Below are positions 29,450 through 38,203 of a stretch of DNA of 64,000 nucleotides, piece by piece. Positions within the stretch are counted from its first letter, which is position 1; every line of letters begins with the position of its first letter. This DNA comes from Sphingobacterium daejeonense (GTDB taxonomy: Bacteria > Bacteroidota > Bacteroidia > Sphingobacteriales > Sphingobacteriaceae): contig NZ_LR590470.1 in NCBI RefSeq assembly GCF_901472535.1, positions 1,426,001 to 1,490,000 of the forward strand. The letters run 5' to 3'. The position numbers and the translations under genes were made by a program. The notes below the pieces were generated by a model. It did no database searches and had not been told where the DNA came from. It saw only the letters and a list, made by a program, of their open reading frames with translations.

Positions 29450-29660
29450 ATGGCAAAAACAATATTGAACAAAGTAGAAACAAGAGGACACGTAAGACAC
29501 GGCTAGTTATAATCCTGTCACATGTTTAGTTTTACAAAATTATCGCAATCCCGAACGTATGCACTTTGGTGCATTGCGGGCGTTGAATGATGATAGAGTT
29601 GATGCATGAAAGGAATGGGCTTTGGTTCTCGTAATGGAAGTACCAATGGAATTTTAATTA
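29450..29660 (+). pseudogene. Pirin-family remnant
   Basis: ATG 29450 starts MAKTILNKVETRGHVRHG, the usual pirin opening, then meets stops. Traces continue in other frames: CHMFSFT, then NPERMHFGALRALNDDRVDA, then GMGFGSRNG. These match the metal-binding N-terminal cupin of pirins in order. The rest (about 170 residues) is missing and the histidine motif is broken. It is a decayed fragment, not a working gene, lying between an attC-like site and the lut operon. Confidence 0.7.
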
Positions 29661-29749
29661 AAAACCGATAATCATTCCAAATTGCTAATGAATGAAATTT
29701 AAGACTGAAAATATTGTAAATTTGATTTAAAAAATTTTTCAAAAATATT

Positions 29750-30499
29750 ATGAAAGTAGCGCTTTTTGTCCCTTGTTATATCGACCTTATCTATCCCGAA
29801 GTTTCAATTGCCACGTTGGAATTATTAGAAAAACACAACATAGAAGTTGTCGTTCCACTTAATCAAACCTGTTGCGGACAGCCGACTGCCAATGAAGGAG
29901 ATCAGAAAAATTCGGCAAAGATGGAAAAAGTTTTTGCTCAAAACTTTCAGGATTTGAACGTAGATTATATCGTTGGTCCTGCCGGAAGTTGCGTGAAACA
30001 AATAAAACTTCATTTCGATGCCATCGAGCAAACTGAAAAAGTAACGGCAATGCGGGCAAAAACAATTGAGCTAGTGGAGTTTTTCACAGATGTCCTGAAA
30101 ATCACGGATTTTTCTGACTTATCATTTCCGCATACAGTCGCCATTCACAACAGTTGCAGTTCTATCAGAGGATTGCACATCAGTTCTCGCTCCGAATGGC
30201 AGGAACCTCGCTTCAATAAAACAGAAGAACTTTTGAAAACCATTCAGAATATCAATATCAAACACATCAACAGACCCGATGAATGTTGTGGTTTTGGCGG
30301 AACGTTTTGTGTAACTGATGAAGCAGTAAGTGCCAAAATGGGACAAGACAAAGTTTCGGATTATGTCGGTAACGAAATTGAATACGTTGTTTCGCCAGAT
30401 ATGTCTTGCCTGATGCACCAAAAAGGCGTTTCGGACAAAGAAAAAACTGGATTGAAATTTCTACACGTGGCTCAGGTGTTGAATAACGGACCGTTTTGA
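29750..30499 (+). CDS. lutA: LutA-type (Fe-S)-binding lactate utilisation protein
   Basis: The intact 249-residue protein has two cysteine-rich CCG domains: VPCYIDLIYPEVSIATLELL with TCCGQPTANEG near the start, and NSCSSIRGLH with DECCGFGGTF near the end. This matches LutA/YkgE, a subunit of the L-lactate oxidation complex that links lactate to the quinone pool with LutB and LutC. It is followed by lutB after 42 bases and then lutC, so the operon is complete. The proteins are cytoplasmic or membrane-peripheral. Confidence 0.92.
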   Translation: MKVALFVPCYIDLIYPEVSIATLELLEKHNIEVVVPLNQTCCGQPTANEGDQKNSAKMEKVFAQNFQDLNVDYIVGPAGSCVKQIKLHFDAIEQTEKVTAMRAKTIELVEFFTDVLKITDFSDLSFPHTVAIHNSCSSIRGLHISSRSEWQEPRFNKTEELLKTIQNINIKHINRPDECCGFGGTFCVTDEAVSAKMGQDKVSDYVGNEIEYVVSPDMSCLMHQKGVSDKEKTGLKFLHVAQVLNNGPF

Positions 30500-30541
30500 T
30501 AAAGAAGACACGAAGTTAATTGACAAAAAAAGAAATAGAAA

Positions 30542-31930
30542 ATGAAAAAAGTCAATATAGAAAAAAACGCAGCGGCATTCATCTATCAGGACGATGTTCA
30601 CGTAACGGAACACGACAAAAACCTGTGGAATGCAAGAGTAAAAAGAGATAAAGCCGCTTCCGAAATTCCCGAATGGGAAGAATTGCGAAATCTCGCTTCT
30701 GCCATCAAAGAGCATACACTTACACATTTAGACAAATACATTGAGCAGTTTGTAGAGAATGCCGAAAAAAGAGGTATCAAAGTTCATTTTGCAAAAGACG
30801 CCATTGAGCATAATGCCATTGCCTACGAAATTTTGAGCAGCCATAATGTAAAGAACATCATCAAAAGTAAGTCGATGTTGCAAGAAGAATGCGGAATGAC
30901 ACCTTTTCTGGAAGAAAAAGGAATAAATGTTTTAGAAACCGATTTGGGAGAACGGATACAACAGTTGTCGGGTCAGCTTCCCAGTCATATTGTAATGCCG
31001 GCCATTCATCAAACCAAAGAAGATGTAGCAAAATTGTTCGCAAAAAAAATTGGAACAGATCCTAACGATACCGACCCAAGCTCATTAAATACCGCTATGC
31101 GGAACAATGCCCGACCAAAATTTTTGGTTGCCGATGCGGGAATGACGGGAGGAAATTTTGCTATTGCCGAAACCGGAACTTTTGTTGTTTGTACCAATGA
31201 AGGAAATGCCGACCTCACCGCAAGTTTACCGCCTTTACACATTGCCAGTATCGGTATTGAAAAAATATTGCCCAAAGTAGAAGATTTGGGTGTTTTTATA
31301 CGCATATTATCCAGAAGTGCTTTGGGAACTCCGGCTACGCAATACACTTCGCATTTTTCGGGACCGAGAGCAGGTTCGACAATGCACATTATTTTAACCG
31401 ACAACGGACGGAGCAAACGTTTGGCGATGGACGAATTTTGGACTTCGCTGAAATGTATTCGTTGCGGTGCTTGTATGAATACCTGTCCTGTATATAGACG
31501 AAGCAGCGGTTTGGCGTACAGTGCTACTTATTCCGGACCGATTGGTATTATTATTGACCCCACTTTTGACCCAAAAAAATATTCCGAATTGCCATATCAT
31601 TCCTCTTTATGCGGTTCGTGTACCGAAGTTTGCCCAGTACACATCAACATTGCCGAACAGATTATGGACTGGCGTAAAGTGATGATGAAAAACAAGGAAG
31701 TCGATTTCAGCCGGAGAATGGCGTTTAAAGCAGCAGGCGTAGTATTGAGCAATCCGAAGTTGTTCCGTGTAGTAGAAAAAGTAGCATATAATGCTATCAA
31801 TATTTTACCCGAAGCCATCACCGAAAACAAAACCCTCGACCCTTGGGCGGCACACCGCAAACTGCCCGATGTAAAGAAAGAAACTTTTAGGGATTGGTAT
31901 ATTAAAAACAGAAAAAGCAATGAGCAATAA
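30542..31930 (+). CDS. lutB: LutB-type iron-sulfur lactate utilisation protein
   Basis: The 462-residue protein has an N-terminal LUD domain and a C-terminal ferredoxin-like part with two 4Fe-4S motifs: CIRCGACMNTCPVYRR at about residue 306 and CGSCTEVCPVHINIAEQI at about residue 358. This is the standard LutB layout. It overlaps lutC by 11 bases (31920-31930). It functions with LutA and LutC in L-lactate oxidation. Confidence 0.94.
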   Translation: MKKVNIEKNAAAFIYQDDVHVTEHDKNLWNARVKRDKAASEIPEWEELRNLASAIKEHTLTHLDKYIEQFVENAEKRGIKVHFAKDAIEHNAIAYEILSSHNVKNIIKSKSMLQEECGMTPFLEEKGINVLETDLGERIQQLSGQLPSHIVMPAIHQTKEDVAKLFAKKIGTDPNDTDPSSLNTAMRNNARPKFLVADAGMTGGNFAIAETGTFVVCTNEGNADLTASLPPLHIASIGIEKILPKVEDLGVFIRILSRSALGTPATQYTSHFSGPRAGSTMHIILTDNGRSKRLAMDEFWTSLKCIRCGACMNTCPVYRRSSGLAYSATYSGPIGIIIDPTFDPKKYSELPYHSSLCGSCTEVCPVHINIAEQIMDWRKVMMKNKEVDFSRRMAFKAAGVVLSNPKLFRVVEKVAYNAINILPEAITENKTLDPWAAHRKLPDVKKETFRDWYIKNRKSNEQ

Positions 31931-32512
31931 AACAAGAATTTTTACAATCGGTACGGGAAAGTTTGAAAAAACGCACCCAAAATCGAATACCCCAAAATCC
32001 CGACTTACGAAAAGGAGAATGTGGATTTGAAATCCCTTTTTGAAATAAATCTGAAATTGGCAGCGGTAGATTTTTACGATGTTTCTTCTGTGGAAGAAGC
32101 TCAAAAAATAATGCAGGAAAAACTGCCTGACACAAAAGTTGTTTGTTCAGCTACCGATGAGTGGAAAGGAAATAAAGACATCAACAAAATCGCTCGTCCG
32201 CAAGATTTGGCAGATGTGGATTTGGGAATTTTCCGGGCTGAATTTGGCGTTGCAGAAATGGGAATGGTTTGGGTAACGGAAAAATCGCTGAAAGTGAATG
32301 CTATCGGGTTTTTGTCGCAGCATTTAGCCGTGCTATTAGACCCTGCCAATATTACCGAAAATATGCACACTGCTTACAATATTCCCGGTTTATTCGATGT
32401 GAACTACGGCTGTTTTGTAATGGGACCATCAGCAACTGCCGACATCGGAGCGGTTTTGGTTCGTGGTGCACAAGGAGCAAAATCTTTGACTTTGTTTTTT
32501 TTGAAGAAATAA
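31920..32512 (+). CDS. lutC: LutC-type LUD-domain protein, frameshifted near the start
   Basis: The start ATG (31920) lies inside the end of lutB. The first 20 or so codons (MSNKTRIF...) lead to an early stop unless one A is added to the run near 31979-31982; then IEYPKIPTYEKENVDLKSLF continues in the long frame to 32512. The body is a LUD domain: VVCSATDEWKGNKDINKIAR, then DLGIFRAEFGVAEMGMVWV, then GFLSQHLAVLLDP and GPSATADIGAVLVRGAQGAK. It completes the lut operon. The shift is best explained as a missing A. Confidence 0.88.
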
Positions 32513-32515
32513 AAA

Positions 32516-32557
32516 ACCTGCGGAAAATCCATATTTATAGAATTTTCAGCAGGAATA
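32516..32557 (+). terminator. Terminator hairpin after lutC
   Basis: CCTGC-GGAAAAT pairs with ATTTTC-A-GCAGG around an A/T-rich loop, right after the lutC stop. The T-run is weak. Confidence 0.5.
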
Positions 32558-32600
32558 CTATTTTTACTATAATTGTATTTTAAAAATGTTTCAATAAAAA

Positions 32601-32635
32601 AAGGCTGTTCTCTGACTTGAGAATAGCCTTTTTGA
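32601..32635. terminator. Bidirectional terminator between lutC and dps
   Basis: AAGGCTGTTCTC pairs with GAGAATAGCCTT (one G-T pair) around TGACTT. It has A's before and T's after, so it can serve both convergent genes. Confidence 0.85.
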
Positions 32636-32645
32636 TGATGATATA

Positions 32646-33125
32646 TTATTTTAAATGCGAACGTAGCATCCAAGCTGTAGTTTCGTGCTGCTCCATTAAC
32701 GTGGTAAGATAGTCGCTTGTTCCGTAAGCAAATTCTACTTCATTACCAATTTTTACAATACATTCCCGAAGATAGACGATAATTGCATCGTGGTCTGCCA
32801 AAAGATTTTTCATATAGCTCAAACTATCATTTTTTCCATCTCCTTGTTCCGATAAATGCGTTAAACCAAGATATTGCTTCATCGTTGCAGGTGCATAATG
32901 TCCCAATTTTCTTAATCTTTCAGCAACATCATCTACTACGTTTTCCAATTCCGTATAAAGTTGTTCAAAATACACGTGTACCGTATGAAAATCCGATCCT
33001 TCCACATTCCAATGTGCATTACGGGTTTTAAGGTACAGTAAAAATTCATCAGCCAATAAAGGCTCTAACATTTCTGCAAGGATTTCTGTTTGTTTTGGTG
33101 TAAGACCAATATCTGCTTTTGCCAT
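32646..33125 (-). CDS. dps: Dps family DNA-binding ferritin-like protein
   Basis: The intact 159-residue protein has the Dps signature TRNAHWNVEGSDFHTVHVYF with the ferroxidase His and Asp residues, then YTELENVVDDVAERLRKLG. Dps forms 12-mers that oxidise and store iron and protect DNA under oxidative stress. The gene is convergent with the lut operon and shares its terminator. Its promoter lies in 33126-33290, just before an attC-like palindrome. Confidence 0.95.
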   Translation of the reverse strand: MAKADIGLTPKQTEILAEMLEPLLADEFLLYLKTRNAHWNVEGSDFHTVHVYFEQLYTELENVVDDVAERLRKLGHYAPATMKQYLGLTHLSEQGDGKNDSLSYMKNLLADHDAIIVYLRECIVKIGNEVEFAYGTSDYLTTLMEQHETTAWMLRSHLK

Positions 33126-33310
33126 AATTTTGTTTTTTATTTGTTTAACAATTATTAATTTAGAATATAATACATCGCTTAGTGAAGTCTAAAACCAGTC
33201 TTGCAAATTTACAATTCTTATTGTTTTAAAAGCAACCTACTATTTGTTTTTTTTATTTAAAAATCAACAAGATAAAACTTACAGCAGCAGACTAGAATGA
33301 AACACTTGCC

Positions 33311-33503
33311 TGTAACAAGGGGTTTGCAAAATGGCGGGGTTAAGTCTAAATTGAAACTTTCTGCTTCGTAAACCGCAAAAGCCAATTTTATTGGCTTTTT
33401 TCATAAATTAGCAAATAGAAATTGGCTTTTGCTACGTGTCGTCTAAATCGAAACTTCCATCTTCGATTTTCCGCCACTTCGCAAAGCCCCTACCCGTTAT
33501 TCA
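33311..33503. repeat. attC-like palindrome at the far side of the lut/dps block
   Basis: TGTAACAAGGGGTTTGC with AAAATGGCGGGG pairs with TTCCGCCACTTCGC and AAAGCCCCTACCCGTTATT. The long loop holds a further hairpin AAAAGCCAATTTTATTGGCTTTT-like and repeated GAAACTTTC/GAAACTTCC. The right edge (GTTATTCAACC) covers the stop codon of the neighbouring mob-module gene, whose TAA is 33499-33497. Confidence 0.6.
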
Positions 33504-34172
33504 ACCTCTTTTAGCTTTTTGATTTCTTCTCGCCTCCTATCTATACTGTATAATAGTTTGTTTTCCTCTTCTCTTTTAATCACCAAATCGTGGAATTTAT
33601 CAGAGTTTAGAGAGTATGCGGAATCGATGTGCGCAGTAATATCTGGCATTTCCAAAGTCATCATCCGGTAACGAAGTTCATACGATGTCTTATCACCGAT
33701 CTGTCGATCCTTTTCCAGTAACATACCTAATCCCAATGAAAGAATGATCGAAAAACAATATCATGATAATGACCACGGGCGTGGATTTCAGGTCAACGCC
33801 GTAAAGATGCCTTATCTTCACGCTGTCGGGTATCTGAGATACTTTGGCAACTATTTCATTTTCCTTTTCAGTCAATATTGAAAGGTGTTTGCTTGTTGTC
33901 TCGGAACTCCTGTTGGCTACATCTTCCAGAGAACCGTAGTCTTTGATAATCTTGGATAAGATGTCGTGTTCCTGTTTGATAAAGGCTTTTATCTGGGTTA
34001 GATGTTCCTGATCCTTTGCACGCATATCGTGAAATTCCTGCATCGCTTTTTCATTTGCCGAGAGCAACGATACAATGGTCGGCATGATGCGTACAATATC
34101 TTCCGTAATGAGGTCTGTGTTCTCCTGTAGGGAATCGACCTGCTGTTTGATGTTTTCCAATTCTGTCTGCAT
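33497..34172 (-). CDS. Mob-module membrane protein with coiled coil, one frameshift
   Basis: A long N-terminal coiled coil (NIKQQVDSLQENTDLITEDI) is followed by one transmembrane segment (VVIIMILFF, continuing as LGLGMLL in the next frame, shift near 33735) and a helical tail (VIKREEENKLLYSIDRRREE). Layout and position after the relaxase match the protein at 10347-10980 in element 1. Only 5 bases separate it from the relaxase gene. Function unknown; a membrane link for the relaxosome is possible. Confidence 0.6.
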
Positions 34173-34177
34173 AATTT

Positions 34178-35090
34178 CTAACGTTTTAATTTCCAGTTCT
34201 TTTTCTTTTTTCGTTTTTTGATAAAGGGGTCTTCCTGCTCCGGTGTAATTTCAGGGATCGAAAATAAAGCGGATGCTATATCTCCGATAGTTTCGCCGAT
34301 ACTGGTATCTGTCAGGTGACCTGTCGAAACGTTGCTTTCCACCTTGTGGAATTGTTCCTGTACGTTATCGATCCCGTTCAATGCCTTGTCGATCTGTCCG
34401 AAGCTCAACGAACGGTCAACGGCAGAACCCTGAAATACCTGTCCGTTCTTGGAAAATGAAACGCCCTGTATTTCATCTGTTCCCGACCGGTACTTAAACT
34501 GGATTTCCACACCCCTGTACCGTATATAGTTTTCCAGTTCAGCCCAGTTTTTGCTGTGGCGTTATACCTGCCTTGACAGTATCGTAAATCTGGTATCTTG
34601 TCCTGTCGTTACCTTTGAGCCGTCCCCTGTTGACATTCTCTTTGCCCTCGGACTGCTTGAAGCCATACATGGCATTGAGTTCCTTACAGGCTTTAAAGCT
34701 CTTGTACCTCCCATTGCTGTTGGAGATCGTCTTGCCATAATCGTTCACACGGTTGTAAATGATGTGGATGTGATCGTGTTTGCGGTCATGATGTCTGACC
34801 ATCAGACACTGTGTATCCTTGATCCCCATTTTGGAGAGATACCGCTTGGCGGATGACACCATGATGTCATTGTTCAGCATGTTCTTGTCATCGGTATTCC
34901 ATGAGAGAATAATATGCCCGACTGCATTGCCCAATCTGGGGTTCAGCATCCGCTGAAAATTAAAATCCTGTGCAATGGTCTTAGCCGAATCCGTCCGCAG
35001 TCCGTTAGCGTGGATGATCTCACTGTCTTTTTTCAGCACATACCCCACACATCCGCCGAATGATTTCCCCTCAATTATCTTCGCTATCAT
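34178..35090 (-). CDS. Mobilisation relaxase of element 2, one frameshift
   Basis: Start ATG 35090 gives MIAKIIEGKSFGGCVGYVLK, the same opening as the element-1 relaxase. The upstream in-frame extension is not used because it overlaps mobC too far. The His motif is VRHHDRKHDHIHIIYNRV, after NAVGHIILSW. One shift near 34530 leads into FKYRSGTDEIQGVSFSKNG and a basic tail (FIKKRKKKKNWKLKR). About 304 residues. It overlaps mobC by 20 bases and should nick the oriT upstream of mobC. Confidence 0.87.
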
Positions 35091-35433
35091 GGCGCAGTAG
35101 TTTATCGATACAATGGTTGATGTGGCTGATCGTATTCCGGCACTCCGTTGCCACGTCAAGCAATCCTGTTTGGTGGGCTTTCTTTGTCAACTGGTTGAGG
35201 TTGTTCGAAGCTCCTGTGATTGCCCTGAACGCTTTCAACTGTTCTTGTGTAAACCTCGGCACGATCTTGCGAAGGATCGCACTTTTACGTACCCATTCTG
35301 ATTTGCTCATGCCTGCGGTTTCTGCATTATGCAGAACCTTTTTATGTTCCGTTTCATCGAAACGGACATTGATCCTAAACCGCTTTTTATTTTCCAGTGC
35401 GGGTCTACCGCCTTTGTTCTTGGTGTCTGTCAT
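35071..35433 (-). CDS. mobC: MobC-type relaxosome accessory protein of element 2
   Basis: ATG 35433 gives MTDTKNKGGRPALENKKRF, a basic start, then INVRFDETEHKKVLHNAETA and MSKSEWVRKSAILRK. The MobC hallmark ASNNLNQLTKKAHQTG is near the C-terminus. The protein has about 120 residues, similar to the one at 9014. It overlaps the relaxase start. The candidate oriT lies just upstream. Confidence 0.86.
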   Translation of the reverse strand: MTDTKNKGGRPALENKKRFRINVRFDETEHKKVLHNAETAGMSKSEWVRKSAILRKIVPRFTQEQLKAFRAITGASNNLNQLTKKAHQTGLLDVATECRNTISHINHCIDKLLRHDSEDN

Positions 35434-35448
35434 GATGTTCTTTTTTCG

Positions 35449-35506
35449 CTGCGACCATCGGGAGCTTATCGGTTTTGGGGTCACCAAAACACAACCTTGC
35501 TCCCTA
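35449..35506 (-). other. Candidate oriT of element 2
   Basis: On the minus strand TAGGGAGCAAG (35506-35496) and GCTCCCGATGGTCGCAG (35465-35449) flank the hairpin GTTTTGG/CCAAAAC. The outer blocks are the same as in 8899-8988 although the hairpin between differs, which points to functional conservation as a transfer origin. Confidence 0.55.
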
Positions 35507-36458
35507 CCTATTCGATAGCTTTCTCCCCGATGGGATATTTTGGGACTGTCCTTGTGAGGAGGTTAAGATCAGGTAGTCATTGACATCCTTGATCCGTTTG
35601 CCCGGTCCCTGTAGTTGCTTGGTTCCATTTTTTACGGTGTGCGTTTTTCTCAAATTGACCCAGTAAAATCTGGTAAGATTTTTTCCCGCTCGCGTCATTG
35701 TCCAGATAACTCGTTATACCATTATGCCGCTGAAAGAATGGAAATGCTTTTTGCAGATTGGCGGTCGTATTCAGGACGCAGTAATTGGCATCTAGATAGG
35801 CCTTACCTGCATTCTTTTTTAATGTCATAAAGGACAGCAAGTCCATGAAGCTCTCAAACAGTACAACATCTTTGTTGTCGTTATCGATCGTAGTAATACC
35901 CTTTGTCAAAAGCGAGCGTTTGTCATAACTGTAACGGAGTTCGTATCCACCTGCATCATTCCTAAAACACACGGCAAAGAAGCCCTGTCCTTTTGCCGTA
36001 CGGTAATAGATTTCCTGACAGTATGCCTCGGCAATTTCAAGATCTATTTTGCGCACATCGCTCAGGTAGTCTGTCAGCGCTCTGTTGCCGAGCGGTTTTA
36101 TTGAAATTATGGTGTACGCCGGTTCATTATCAAGTCGCATAGCTGGCGCTTTGTCCCATACGGTCTGCTGGTGAAAAGAAAGGATATTTTTTCTTTCACC
36201 AGCCCAGTCCAGTACCCTGGACAGGTTGTCCGTTTCCAGGAACTTCAACAAAAAATCGATGTTGTTCCCTCCCAAACCTTCCGAATGGGAATACCAGATG
36301 TTCCTTTGGATATCCACTTTTGTGGAAGCCGTTTTTTCGTTCCCGCTCTTGAATGGATTCCTGAACCATGCTTCACGGCTGTTCATCCTGGCGCACGGAA
36401 TCTCAAGATATTCCAATATGGATATGAGCGGTATTCGCTTTAATTCTTCACATGTCAT
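35504..36458 (-). CDS. Toprim primase-like protein, frameshifted at its end
   Basis: The N-terminus resembles a degenerate CHC2-type region (IPLISILEYLEIPCARMNSR, then NIWYSHSEGLGGNNIDF). A Toprim domain follows: DVVLFESFMDLLSFM with the acidic Glu, and TSYLDNDASGKKSYQ with the DxD-like pair. A shift near 35625 leads from KKSYQILLGQFEKNAH into VKNGTKQLQGPGKRIKDVND and a stop at 35504. Such proteins occur with RepA-like ATPases in Bacteroidota mobilizable elements and support replication of the excised form. Start ATG 36458. Confidence 0.8.
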
Positions 36459-36527
36459 GTTCTTAATTTATAGAGAGGTTTAGTTTAGTCTATTACTATA
36501 TAGGGCAGACTAAACTAAACCTGTTTT

Positions 36528-37574
36528 TTAATAGTAAAATGCAGGATTGAACCGATAGGTCCTATCTTTCTTGATGATCATCCGCTTGTTCTCCAAAAAG
36601 GTCTTTAACTGCTTGGCTTTATTGATCCCAAAATTGAAGCCTTTTGCCAGATAGGCCTCCTTTAGTCTCTTGACAAAATCATCATAACTGCAGGTGATCT
36701 CTGAATCGTTTAACAGTTCCTGAAATACCTCTCGGAGGTTCTCTTCCGAGAGTTCCTGAAAGCTGAACCCTTTTTTTGCTTTGGGACCTGTTAGGTCAAA
36801 ATTTTCATCCAGTACGGGCAGACCATCGTCAATAAAAAAGGTGAACGGTTCAAATTCGACATCCCTGATGAATTTAGGTGTTACGGTGCTGTAGTTTGAT
36901 TCCAGGTCGTTTTTGGTGACCTGCAGGATAGATTCCGCCTTATTGTTCAGTTCTGTGCCCAGATGGCCCCGTGTGTTGTCATCTCCCTTGTTCAGGTGCA
37001 GTACGGTGTGGATATGGATATTCAGCTCCTGCGACCACTTCATCAGCCTGTTCGTAATTTCGGTTGCTTCGGTGGCGTTATTGATGTCGTACACAAGATC
37101 CCTGATCCCATCTATGATGAGCAGACTGATCCTATCGGTATATTTGTACAGGGCATATTCAATGATGTTGATGCGTTTCTTGGTCGGGTACACCCTTAAG
37201 GAAATGAACCGTAGGTTATCATGGACTTCCGTTGGCGGATAATCGATGAGCCTGTAAACCCTTGAAAGTAACCTGTGGCAATGGAACTTGCTCTGTTCGG
37301 TATCGCAGTACAATACCAACGGACGGTTTACGGGAACCTTTACCTTGTACTGTAGCACCTGTTTTCCGCACAATGCAGCAGCGACCATTGAGATCACGTT
37401 GAATGTCTTCCTGCTCTTTGCCTTTCCCGTGGATGCGCTGAAATTCCCAAGGGTTCCGATGACGGAATCCGAATTATCGATGGTTATCATGATTGGAGGT
37501 TCTAAGAATTCATCTGTTATCTTGACCATGGCCCTGTCCAGGGCGATGGCTGTTTCCTGCTTAAGTGGAATCAT
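36528..37574 (-). CDS. RepA-like RecA-fold ATPase (element replication/mobilisation)
   Basis: The intact 348-residue protein has a P-loop NFSASTGKAKSRKTF at about residues 43-57 and Walker B ISLLIIDGIRDLVYDI at about 154-169. A helicase-like HTVLHLNKGDDNTRGHLGTE lies at about 193-212. A C-terminal winged-helix region includes FNFGINKAKQLKTFLENKRM. It matches RepA/BmgC-like hexameric ATPases of small mobile elements. Its ATG overlaps the stop of the HTH gene (TAATG), and the primase gene follows, so HTH, RepA-like and primase form one operon. Confidence 0.8.
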   Translation of the reverse strand: MIPLKQETAIALDRAMVKITDEFLEPPIMITIDNSDSVIGTLGNFSASTGKAKSRKTFNVISMVAAALCGKQVLQYKVKVPVNRPLVLYCDTEQSKFHCHRLLSRVYRLIDYPPTEVHDNLRFISLRVYPTKKRINIIEYALYKYTDRISLLIIDGIRDLVYDINNATEATEITNRLMKWSQELNIHIHTVLHLNKGDDNTRGHLGTELNNKAESILQVTKNDLESNYSTVTPKFIRDVEFEPFTFFIDDGLPVLDENFDLTGPKAKKGFSFQELSEENLREVFQELLNDSEITCSYDDFVKRLKEAYLAKGFNFGINKAKQLKTFLENKRMIIKKDRTYRFNPAFYY

Positions 37575-37873
37575 TATCTATCTCCTCTTGTCCGGTTGAA
37601 GCCGGCCATTGAGGCCACTACCTCCTGTTTTTTGAAGTAGATCCTTTTTCCCATCCGCATGTACGGTATACGTCCCTGTTTCATCCAATCGGTCAGGCTG
37701 ACCAGGGAAATGTCCAGTTCGGCCGCCATTTCCTTTTTGGTCAGGAGTTTTTCTGTCGGCTGTCTCTCCGGATTACCGGCAGCCTTTCGAAAGCCAGAAA
37801 TGAATAGCTGCATTTCTTCCCTTACGGCATCCTTGATGCAATCTCTAAGGGCTTTTTGGTCAAATTGAATCAT
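37574..37873 (-). CDS. Helix-turn-helix excisionase-like protein
   Basis: The 99-residue protein ends with a MerR/Xis-type winged helix: LLTKKEMAAELDISLVSLTD for the HTH, then WMKQGRIPYMRMGKRIYFKK for the wing. The N-terminal half is helical. It is the first gene of the RepA-like/primase operon and probably regulates it or assists excision. ATG 37873 is the natural start. Confidence 0.8.
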   Translation of the reverse strand: MIQFDQKALRDCIKDAVREEMQLFISGFRKAAGNPERQPTEKLLTKKEMAAELDISLVSLTDWMKQGRIPYMRMGKRIYFKKQEVVASMAGFNRTRGDR

Positions 37874-37957
37874 GCTTTGCTCATGTTTGCAAGTTTAAAA
37901 TGTCCGAAGTCGTGGCCACTTTCTTCGAGTGAATTAACATGGGCAAAGTTGGGGAAT

Positions 37958-38083
37958 ATGGAAATGAAAATCCCCCATAGACTTTCGTTCTATGGGGGAT
38001 TGTGGATAGGAATATCAGTTGTACTGTTGTTTTTTTTCAGATGCAAAAAGGACCGGCCCGAATATGTCCTGCATGAAAAATAG
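37958..38083 (+). CDS. Possible 41-residue single-membrane-helix protein
   Basis: ATG 37958 begins MEMKIPHRLSFYGGLWIGIS followed by VVLLFFFRCKKDRPEYVLHE. This is a short amphipathic start, one membrane helix and a basic tail, preceded by a purine-rich TTGGGGA. A 13-bp perfect hairpin (AATCCCCCATAGA at 37969-37981 with TCTATGGGGGATT at 37989-38001) lies inside its first codons and would cover the start region. Either it is a real microprotein with a structured leader, or the hairpin is the functional element and the frame is chance. Confidence 0.35.
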   Translation: MEMKIPHRLSFYGGLWIGISVVLLFFFRCKKDRPEYVLHEK

Positions 38084-38115
38084 GGTATAGGCCCATCATG
38101 GACCCCATTTATTGA

Positions 38116-38130
38116 CCAGGCTGTGCCTGG
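38116..38130. other. Small hairpin downstream of the TnpB-like gene
   Basis: CCAGGC-TGT-GCCTGG lies about 75 bases beyond the TnpB-like stop. It could be part of a terminator or of a guide RNA, since the guide RNA of TnpB proteins usually starts inside the gene's 3' end and runs into this region. Confidence 0.3.
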
Positions 38131-38203
38131 ATTGTTTTTACGAGATTGCCGGACTGTTCAGTATATATAAATTATCTACGTGTTTAACGCCATTTTGTTC
38201 CGG

